DNA of 6,388 nucleotides from Thermoplasmata archaeon (GTDB lineage: Archaea > Thermoplasmatota > Thermoplasmata > Thermoplasmatales > Thermoplasmataceae): NCBI GenBank assembly GCA_021847855.1, contig JAJZOT010000101.1, positions 1 through 6,388 on the forward strand. Direction: 5' to 3'. Shown here piece after piece: positions 1-4,807 of the stretch. Position numbers and translations under genes: made by a program. Within the stretch, counting starts at the first letter, position 1. Each line of letters opens with the position of its first letter. The notes under the pieces are model-generated. The model saw only the letters and a list, made by a program, of their open reading frames with translations, did no database searches and was not told the origin of the DNA.

Positions 1-14
1 GGAAACGGCCGGTA
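1..14 (+). repeat. Left arm of 14-bp inverted repeat
   Basis: GGAAACGGCCGGTA, exactly reverse-complementary to 423-436. It includes the GC-rich palindromic core CGGCCG, which stands out in AT-rich surroundings. It starts at the first base of the window, so its true outer limit is unknown. Confidence 0.85.
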
Positions 15-306
15 TCTCCTCGCTAATCATTTTAATTTCACCAATGTATAATTTTACCTATCCTTTATTGCATTATGGGAAATATTATCATCGGAACGTT
101 TGCGGTTTGTTGATTTCGCGGTGAAAACCCGTTCCAACCTGCTTTGAAGATCATTACACCCTGTCGCCGAAATATTCATTCAAGATCTTATTTCATGTCT
201 TCATCATTGAATACTACCTCTTACTTTTGGTTTCAATGATAATTCAGAGATGTCTTCATGCTATGTATAGCTAAAGAGTGACCCCCTTTCTTACCAAAAG
301 GGATTC

Positions 307-321
307 CAACCTCAGAGGTTG
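307..321. repeat. Short hairpin inside the TIR-bounded segment
   Basis: CAACCTC and GAGGTTG (7-bp arms) are separated by a single A. A real stem would open the innermost pair to form a three-base loop. No T-run follows on either strand, so it does not look like a terminator. Its role is unknown. Confidence 0.4.
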
Positions 322-422
322 CTGGAGGACTTCCATGGTCTTGAATTTCATTTTGCTTGAAAGTGTCCTGTTCCTCTAGCTTACTGATCTGTCTTTAGAG
401 ATGTATAAATGAAACAATGAGC

Positions 423-436
423 TACCGGCCGTTTCC
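423..436 (-). repeat. Right arm of 14-bp inverted repeat
   Basis: TACCGGCCGTTTCC, the exact reverse complement of 1-14. It would be the right terminus of the proposed 436-bp element. Bases 437 onward (ATTACCG...) would be flanking DNA. Confidence 0.85.
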
Positions 437-673
437 ATTACCGTCTGTCAGCTGACAGATCATACCTGATATGGGGATACAAAAGGATTAACTTTCATTT
501 CCAATCTTGAGCAAGTGGATCTTCCGCTCGCAAATGTTAAAGTCATCCGCTTGTCAAGTCTCTTAATTTCAATTTTTCAAATGCCTGTTGGTCCCTTTCC
601 CTACATCTTTTTTCACTGAGTCTTATTTTTCCATGAATTATGACCATCATGTTGACTTTACAATTGTGATTTT
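437..673. other. Gene-free spacer between TIR segment and toxin gene
   Basis: No convincing gene. It holds the 16-bp palindrome at 444-459 and a 35-codon minus-strand reading frame (543-650) lacking a ribosome binding site. It lies downstream of the minus-strand toxin operon, but I see no strong oligo-T terminator on that strand. The T-runs here (for example six Ts at 608-613) are on the plus strand. Short shifted coding-like stretches on the minus strand might be remnants of a decayed gene; this is a weak impression only. Confidence 0.5.
444..459. repeat. Perfect 16-bp palindrome TCTGTCAGCTGACAGA
   Basis: Eight bases (TCTGTCAG) are followed directly by their reverse complement, seven bases outside the right arm of the inverted repeat. 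It could be a regulator binding site, a target site of the neighbouring element, or part of that element's outer end. No gene start is close enough to decide. Confidence 0.6.
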
Positions 674-955
674 TCAGATCAAATTTTGCCTCTTAAGATA
701 ATTCTCATACTCCTCTTGTTTCATCGGGCAGTCCATTAATTTCTCAAAGTCCTTTTGAGAACTAAAATGAAGCTGTCTCTTTATTTTGCTCAGTATGTCT
801 TTTCCAGGAGGGGTGGAACCATGGGAAACCTTCGTGAAAATCCCGGTTGCTTTCTCGCTATGATAAAAAACAAAGTACGAATGGTCTCCTTCCTTGAGAA
901 TAAAACCCTTCTTCAACAGGGATTGTTTAATCTCTTCTGTTTTGTACATCTTCAA
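674..955 (-). CDS. HicA-family toxin (predicted mRNA interferase)
   Basis: HicA toxins are small proteins with a double-stranded-RNA-binding-like fold that bind and cleave mRNA in the cytoplasm and are neutralised by a HicB antitoxin. This 93-residue product has the expected layout: an N-terminal helix ending in KKGF (15-18), the strand motif GDHSYF (23-28) with the likely catalytic His25 in place of the usual GSH, a beta-strand and TKVSHGS segment (41-47), then a helix. Residues 66-90 form an extra charged helical tail (DCPMKQEEYENYL), as I recall from archaeal members. It is the last gene of a three-gene operon. The TTG start overlaps the upstream stop in TTGA, with GAGG at 967-970. An ATG two codons in (949) is the alternative start. 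Family assignment rests on motif pattern, not a search. Confidence 0.72.
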   Translation of the reverse strand: MKMYKTEEIKQSLLKKGFILKEGDHSYFVFYHSEKATGIFTKVSHGSTPPGKDILSKIKRQLHFSSQKDFEKLMDCPMKQEEYENYLKRQNLI

Positions 956-1344
956 GCGGAATTCAGCCTCTCAATCTCAGCCAGTTTTACCCGATATTTT
1001 GTGGCATTAGGATCGAGGTCAGCTTCCATCAATAAATGAATATAAACATTAATAGCATCGTTCAATTCCTCTTCAAGCCCATTTTTCGCCTTTTCAGCAT
1101 CGAAAGAGCAGCTCACTAAGGAAAGGTCATCGCATAATGCACACACAATTTCTTCCTCTTCCTCGTAACGTATAGTAACTTCATCTGGCAAAACAAAACG
1201 TCCAATGTGTTTAGTCTTGTCAATCCGGTATGATAAGTCTATTCTCCGTTCTCCTACGGCAGATGAATAATATACATCTCCGAAACCCGTGGTTGAAATC
1301 GTTCCCGAAGGAATATACACAGCAGATTCTAGCATAATTCTCAC
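952..1344 (-). CDS. HicB-like antitoxin candidate with N-terminal extension
   Basis: This 130-residue acidic protein is encoded directly upstream of the HicA-like toxin, the usual place for its antitoxin. Residues about 55-104 read like a HicB core: a strand rich in Glu (VTIRYEEEEEIV), then CALCDDLSLVS resembling the A-x-C-D-E-L-G-L-V-T strand of HicB, then a long amphipathic helix (EKAKNGLEEELNDAINVYIHLL) in the position of the HicB helix. The motif is degenerate, lacking the conserved glycine and threonine before the helix. Residues 1-54 (beta-rich, GDVYYSS, ERRIDLSYRID) are not part of a normal HicB and I do not recognise them; no helix-turn-helix is evident. The GTG start overlaps the preceding stop as GTGA. 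An ATG at 1335 is the alternative. The role is inferred mainly from context and fold pattern. Confidence 0.55.
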   Translation of the reverse strand: MRIMLESAVYIPSGTISTTGFGDVYYSSAVGERRIDLSYRIDKTKHIGRFVLPDEVTIRYEEEEEIVCALCDDLSLVSCSFDAEKAKNGLEEELNDAINVYIHLLMEADLDPNATKYRVKLAEIERLNSA

Positions 1345-1619
1345 TTTTGGGATGGTTTTGATACAATAACTCTCACGTGATAATCTATGCTGTATAGCTT
1401 CTCGCCCGTCTCGTCCCTGAAATAATCTCCAGTCTGAGAGTCAATAGGAAAACTCACACTATCAAGATCCAGATGCACGTAAATTGTGGTGCCATCCTGA
1501 AGCTCATAAACATTGGGTATTTCCTCCTTGCTTTTAACACTCACCAACTCCCCTTTTACGAAGGTAGTTAAATTCTTGGGATGTCTCGTTTTTACGTATA
1601 ATTTATCTGACATTGTCAT
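1341..1619 (-). CDS. Hypothetical protein, first gene of the HicBA-like operon
   Basis: I do not recognise this 92-residue protein. It appears soluble, with no membrane segment or signal peptide, and is probably beta-rich: strands are suggested at YVHLDLDSVSF (47-57) and IDYHVRVIV (78-86), with a DSQTGDYFRDETGE turn-rich loop (60-73) between. No catalytic motif is visible. Its stop overlaps the start of the HicB-like gene (GTGA), so the two are almost certainly co-translated. It could be a third antitoxin or regulatory component, a chaperone-like partner, or an unrelated passenger. There are two in-frame ATGs, at 1619 and 1613. The nearest TATA-like element is too close for a leaderless start at 1619, so translation may begin at 1613 (MSDKLY). 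Confidence 0.6.
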   Translation of the reverse strand: MTMSDKLYVKTRHPKNLTTFVKGELVSVKSKEEIPNVYELQDGTTIYVHLDLDSVSFPIDSQTGDYFRDETGEKLYSIDYHVRVIVSKPSQK

Positions 1620-2229
1620 AATCTTATTAGAATTATAAAGTTAAACTTTTGCACTATAATGGCAATTATTCCTGGATTGACACTCTGTAACACGATGAGG
1701 TTTCCCTTAAGATCTGTTGAATGTGTCGCTATGATTTACAATGATTCCGGTTAAAAACCTGCATACATGCACGGAATAATGAATAGAATGGAGGTTGTAA
1801 ATGATCTGTTGGATTTACTTCATTACGATACTCTCTGGGCGTTTCTCATTCTTTTTGCCTCTTCCATGAGTTCTTCCGTGTATACTGTTACCGGGAGGTG
1901 AATCACTCATAAGCACCTTCATCCCCTTGGTATGCCCCAGGAGGAACGTTGTGCTCAAGTTCAGATATTTACTCAAATTCTGTCCATTTCTTCGTCACAA
2001 GGAACGGTCCATTGATTGCCTTAATTTTCGGAACCCATCAGGATTTCTCGGAATCAGTTGGGAAGCATCCAATGGTGCGGGATTGAGTTATAACAGCCAG
2101 CGATTCGAACCTAACTCTGGAAGTGCCGCTCTTCAAGGATATTACGGTACGTCGACGATAGTATCGGTGCGAATGAGCCGGGCTTATGGAGATGGAATCT
2201 CTTAATTAACAGGTTGCAATCCATCAGGT
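1620..2229. other. 610-base stretch without a convincing gene
   Basis: Only weak reading frames are seen. One runs 1767-1901 (+, 44 residues, MHGIMNRMEVV..., with a hydrophobic middle). A TTG-started frame at 1927-2205 (+, 92 residues) has a Gly/Ser/Asn-rich second half (NGAGLSYNSQRFEPNSG). Neither has a ribosome binding site or good promoter, and the second uses CGA and CGG codons unlike the clear genes here. They could be remnants of a decayed gene. The left edge carries the promoter of the minus-strand operon. I see no RNA gene or repeat array. Confidence 0.5.
1632..1649 (-). promoter_or_regulatory. Putative promoter and operator of the toxin-antitoxin operon
   Basis: On the minus strand TTTATAAT (1639-1632) resembles an archaeal TATA box, centred about 23 bases before the ATG at 1613. 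It overlaps the 13-bp inverted repeat AAAGTT-T-AACTTT (1649-1637). A palindrome over the TATA box is where an autoregulating antitoxin complex could block TBP/TFB. A second, weaker candidate, ATTATAGT near 1660-1653, would give a leader of about 11 bases to the ATG at 1619. The spacing does not decide between them. Confidence 0.4.
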
Positions 2230-2475
2230 ATGATAATAATAGAGGAAGAAGAAAATAAATGGGATAAGGAGAGGATTACCAGTCTTATTTTTCTCTCGGT
2301 CCTCTATTATGCGTTTTATTTATTCTATATGTTGGTGTTAAGTGGTATTTTTCATCCTTTTGGATGGATAACCATAGTTATTTCGGTCCCTAATTTGTAT
2401 CTGCTGCTCCAGTGGCGTTCCATCTCCCTAACAAGGAAGAAGAAACGGAAAAGCGCACATCAACCAACTAATTAA
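2230..2475 (+). CDS. Small two-helix membrane protein, function unknown
   Basis: The 81-residue product has an acidic N-terminus (EEEE at 5-8), two hydrophobic helices (about 17-40 and 45-62) joined by a short GIFHPFG turn, and a strongly basic tail (RKKKRK, 69-74). By the positive-inside rule the tail should be cytoplasmic, so both termini probably face inward. There is no KG/RG class III cleavage site, so it is not an archaeal pilin. I recognise no family. An AT-rich TTAATTAA at 2202-2209 lies about 25 bases before the ATG and could be a weak TATA box of a leaderless transcript. AGGT at 2226-2229 is too close to the ATG to be a normal ribosome binding site. The coherent hydrophobicity pattern supports a real gene, but this is not certain. 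Confidence 0.55.
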   Translation: MIIIEEEENKWDKERITSLIFLSVLYYAFYLFYMLVLSGIFHPFGWITIVISVPNLYLLLQWRSISLTRKKKRKSAHQPTN

Positions 2476-2625
2476 TTAGAGTGATTCATCCTCACTCCTC
2501 CCATGTTTCCTGCTGGACCAGAGGAACACAAGTAACCCATAATGTAATTTTCTCACATACAAATGGTTCCGGTTGTTCATTAATACAGGAGGTCGTCAAT
2601 TGTATGGAAAGTCTCCCCAAATTAG

Positions 2626-2639
2626 TTTTCATTTTTTTT
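2626..2639 (+). terminator. Oligo-T run, possible archaeal terminator
   Basis: TTTTCATTTTTTTT on the plus strand, between the small membrane-protein gene and the oppositely oriented tRNA. Archaeal RNA polymerase terminates at oligo-T tracts without needing a hairpin. The run is about 150 bases past the membrane-protein stop, so the link to that gene is inferred. Confidence 0.45.
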
Positions 2640-2657
2640 AGAAATTGCCTTATGTCC

Positions 2658-2662
2658 AAAAA
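2658..2662 (-). terminator. T5 run downstream of tRNA-Ala
   Basis: Five As on the plus strand read as TTTTT on the tRNA strand, about 20 bases after the mature tRNA 3' end. This fits oligo-T termination of a monocistronic tRNA transcript. Confidence 0.45.
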
Positions 2663-2675
2663 CAGACGGAACTGG

Positions 2676-2685
2676 ACTGTATGGA
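2676..2685. repeat. Left arm of 10-bp inverted repeat flanking the tRNA gene
   Basis: ACTGTATGGA is the reverse complement of TCCATACAGT at 2778-2787. This arm overlaps the last four bases of the tRNA 3' end (TCCA on the minus strand). The other arm lies about 25-34 bases upstream of the tRNA 5' end, where a TATA box would be expected. Confidence 0.6.
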
Positions 2686-2753
2686 CCTGTGGGGAATTGA
2701 ACCCCAGGCCTCTTCCATGCCAAGGAAGCGATCTACCGCTGATCTACAGGCCC
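2682..2753 (-). tRNA. tRNA-Ala(GGC): tRNA-Ala (anticodon GGC)
   Basis: All 72 bases fold into a standard cloverleaf on the minus strand. The acceptor stem is GGGCCTG/CAGGTCC, with a wobble G3-U70 pair, the known alanine identity element for AlaRS, and discriminator A73. The D stem is GATC/GATC with loop AGCGGTA. The anticodon stem is CTTCC/GGAAG with loop TTGGCAT, giving anticodon GGC, which reads GCC and GCT. The variable loop has five bases, and the T arm is TGGGG-TTCAATT-CCCCA. No intron is present. CCA is not encoded (TAC follows A73), so it must be added after transcription. Every stem pairs fully, so the gene should be functional. Confidence 0.96.
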
Positions 2754-3215
2754 TCATCTGACTGGAATCAATCATATTCCATACAGTTTGTATTCTTCCT
2801 TTCTTGATTTCCACCGTTGCATACTTCCAGGCGGCACAGAGAACTTCCATTTTCAATGGTTGCTGGCCAAATACTCGTGCAGTTGGATTCTATACCGCAC
2901 AGATGTATTCTTCCCTCCTTAATAGAGGACTGTTTTCGCTTCTGTTTGCAAGCGGACAAGCCACCATATCAATAGAAATGATAAATCTTTCTGTCTATTT
3001 CATCCACTCCGTGGCTGATTACGATCTCTACCACGCACCTAAATTTGTTTGGTTTTTTTCCCATCCAACCACTCCTGAATGTCAATTCCTTTCCCACTGA
3101 AATAAATCTACCCCATTAAGATGTAAATTTCTAAGGCTTCTTAGTTTTCATGCACTTCAGGGGGAAAGTGAAAAACAGAGTGCGAAAGAAAATCATTTTC
3201 ATGCGACCTGTGCCA
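2754..3215. other. Intergenic stretch between tRNA-Ala and the pilus operon
   Basis: No gene I can support. Immediately upstream of the tRNA, TCCATACAGT (2778-2787) is the inverted copy of 2676-2685. A TTG-started plus-strand frame (2804-3100) has no ribosome binding site or family resemblance. T7 at 3053-3059 is an oligo-T run with no assignable transcript. TTTTCATGC occurs twice (3145-3153 and 3196-3204), the second copy overlapping a 13-bp inverted repeat next to the pilus operon promoter. Confidence 0.5.
3188..3200. repeat. 13-bp inverted repeat upstream of the pilus promoter, possible operator
   Basis: GAAAAT-C-ATTTTC, a perfect 6-1-6 palindrome ending 16 bases before the BRE/TATA element. 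That is a common place for an archaeal activator or repressor to bind. AT-rich palindromes of this size also arise by chance, so its function is inferred. Confidence 0.35.
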
Positions 3216-3229
3216 CGAAAAATTATATA
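3216..3229 (+). promoter_or_regulatory. BRE/TATA promoter of the pilus operon (leaderless)
   Basis: CGAAAAA (3216-3222) followed by TTATATA (3223-3229) matches the purine-rich BRE plus TATA box of archaeal promoters. The TATA centre (3226) places transcription start 26-27 bases on, at about 3252-3253, right before the ATG at 3254. The mRNA should therefore be leaderless. This argues for the ATG over the GTG at 3248, which would lie upstream of the transcript start. Confidence 0.75.
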
Positions 3230-3253
3230 CAGCAAGAGTGCTTTAATGTGGAA

Positions 3254-4807
3254 ATGCAAAATCCACACTCTGACACATCCATGGTCGGATATTTCAAGGT
3301 AATTGAACCCTTTCAGCTCAGGGACTTTGATGTGATAGACGAATACAAGGTAAACAGTGAAAGATCAACTGTAAGAATTCTCTGGGACAGGGATAGTCTG
3401 GAATACGTGTATCAGGTGGAGGAACCTTCAATTTCAAGGGTTGAACTGAATGCACTTTATAATATTGTAAAAGACATGGAGTGGATAGTGCCAAACAGCA
3501 TGAAGATTTCAAATTCACTTACAAAATTCCAGTTCCCAGATATAGTTAAAAGCTATATCCATAACAGAAAGGGTATTTATGAAGCTGGAAGCAGCGAAAA
3601 GCTGCAGTATTTCATAAATCGTGATTATGCAGGATACGGGCTCATAAATGTGCCTGTAAATGATCCTCAGGTGGAAGATATATCATGTGATGGTTTCGGA
3701 AGCAAGGTGTTTGTCTATCACAGGAAATATCAGGACATGAGGACAAATATCGTCTATAATGATCCAACCTACCTGGATTCTTTTATCATTAAACTTTCGC
3801 AGTTCTGTGGTAAAGAAATCTCCATAAATAACCCGGTTCTGGATGGAATTACTGACGAGGGGCATCGTGTCCAGGCCATTTACGGGAATGAAATTTCACC
3901 CCATGGTTCGGTCTTCACCATGAGACTGTTCAGAAAGAAGCCTTTTACCCCAACTGATATTTTGATGAATAAAACTGCCGATTCCAACATAATAACATAC
4001 ATGTGGTACCTGGTTGAGAACAACAGTTCATGCCTTATCTCAGGGGCACCTGCAGTTGGAAAGACCTCCACGCTAAATGCGCTCCTGATGCTTGCACCGC
4101 CCAATTCAAAAATATTCAGCATTGAGGAGACAAGGGAGATAAACATCCCAAACGAAAACTGGATTCCGGCAACCACAAGAGAAAGAGAGAATTATTCCTC
4201 CAGGGATAGGAAAGGGTATATGAAAGTGGACATGTTCGAACTTGTCAGGATGGCCATGAGACAGAGACCCACCTATATTGTGGTAGGCGAGGTAAGGGGA
4301 AGAGAGGCCTACGCCCTGTTCCAGTCCATGTCGACCGGACACACCACGTACTCTACCATTCATGCCGATTCTATGGAAGCCCTAATAAACAGGCTTGAGG
4401 CAGAACCGCTTAACATACCGCGTGTTATGATGACGTACCTCAGCACTGTCATTTTCAATAAATTCGTCAAGATCCATGGAGACCTTGTGAGGCGTATCAC
4501 CGAAGTAAATGAGATGGTGGGGTATGACCCTGAAACTGGGGATGTGCTTTACAACTCCGTCTTCTCCTATGATCCAGAGAAAGATGAACATCATTACAAT
4601 GGAAACAGTTCGATCCTGGAGAAGATAAGAGTATCCACAGGAATGAGCAAAGAGGAATTTGAACACAATTTTCAGGAGCGAAAGAAACTCATAGAGAACA
4701 TGGCGAGGAATGAAGTATCTGATTATGGCACAATATCAAAAATAATTCAGGCTTACTATTTCAATCCCGAAGAAGGGCTGAGAATGTCAGAAGGGGATGC
4801 CAGTTGA
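3254..4807 (+). CDS. Archaeal type IV pilus / type II secretion ATPase (GspE-VirB11 superfamily)
   Basis: This cytoplasmic hexameric ATPase powers pilin or substrate movement through the membrane platform encoded next. The 517-residue product has the usual length. Residues 1 to about 115 form the variable N-terminal region. A typical archaeal N2-domain signature is seen at 137-147 (DPQVEDISCDG), followed by the VYHRKYQDMRTN segment and an R-F-kinked link (MRLFRKKPFTP, 223-233). The C-terminal ATPase domain has Walker A GAPAVGKTS (264-272, Lys270), an Asp-box equivalent reading IEETREI (290-296), Walker B YIVVGEVRG with catalytic Glu346, and the His box STGHTTYSTIHADS (360-373). Start: ATG 3254 is chosen because the promoter gives a leaderless mRNA; GTG 3248 would add two residues. 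The stop overlaps the next start in TTGA. Two TadC-like partners instead of a single FlaJ, and no FlaH in view, favour a pilus over an archaellum. All catalytic motifs are intact. Confidence 0.93.
   Translation: MQNPHSDTSMVGYFKVIEPFQLRDFDVIDEYKVNSERSTVRILWDRDSLEYVYQVEEPSISRVELNALYNIVKDMEWIVPNSMKISNSLTKFQFPDIVKSYIHNRKGIYEAGSSEKLQYFINRDYAGYGLINVPVNDPQVEDISCDGFGSKVFVYHRKYQDMRTNIVYNDPTYLDSFIIKLSQFCGKEISINNPVLDGITDEGHRVQAIYGNEISPHGSVFTMRLFRKKPFTPTDILMNKTADSNIITYMWYLVENNSSCLISGAPAVGKTSTLNALLMLAPPNSKIFSIEETREINIPNENWIPATTRERENYSSRDRKGYMKVDMFELVRMAMRQRPTYIVVGEVRGREAYALFQSMSTGHTTYSTIHADSMEALINRLEAEPLNIPRVMMTYLSTVIFNKFVKIHGDLVRRITEVNEMVGYDPETGDVLYNSVFSYDPEKDEHHYNGNSSILEKIRVSTGMSKEEFEHNFQERKKLIENMARNEVSDYGTISKIIQAYYFNPEEGLRMSEGDAS

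Larger units (their letters stand above)
1..436. mobile_element. Possible small TIR-bounded element (MITE-like or decayed insertion sequence)
   Basis: The segment is closed by a perfect 14-bp inverted repeat, GGAAACGGCCGGTA at 1-14 and its reverse complement at 423-436. Allowing mismatches, the similarity runs a few bases further inward (CTC is shared just inside). No open reading frame of useful length lies between. Both strands are full of stops, although the minus strand around 240-400 has a stretch of some 50 codons without a stop that could be a relic. Terminal inverted repeats around a short gene-poor body are typical of MITEs or of internally deleted insertion sequences. The left flank is outside the window, so a target-site duplication cannot be tested and the repeat could extend further left. 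The family is not recognisable. The inverted repeat is seen directly; its reading as a mobile element is inference. Confidence 0.35.

Noticed and set aside
543..650. Minus-strand 35-residue basic peptide downstream of the toxin gene
   Set aside because: Two adjacent ATGs but no ribosome binding site; very short and no recognised family. A relic of a longer gene is possible but unsupported.
755..1039. Plus-strand 94-codon frame
   Set aside because: Antisense shadow of the HicA-like and HicB-like genes.
1767..1901. Plus-strand 44-residue frame MHGIMNRMEVV...
   Set aside because: Has a hydrophobic middle, but no ribosome binding site, promoter or recognisable family.
2095..2115. GGTTCGAATC on the minus strand, resembling a tRNA T loop
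   Set aside because: The flanking bases do not form a T stem and no acceptor, D or anticodon stem can be assembled around it.
2481..2807. Plus-strand 108-codon reading frame
   Set aside because: It reads antisense through tRNA-Ala (the CGELNPRPLPCQGSDLPLIYRP stretch is the typical translation of a reversed tRNA), and the oligo-T run lies inside it.
2650..2959. Two minus-strand frames overlapping the tRNA and its upstream flank
   Set aside because: One covers the tRNA itself; neither has a ribosome binding site, promoter or recognisable motif.
2804..3100. Plus-strand 98-codon frame with TTG start
   Set aside because: It is fairly free of stops and has some aromatic-rich segments, but there is no start signal, no family resemblance and no coherent membrane or domain pattern.
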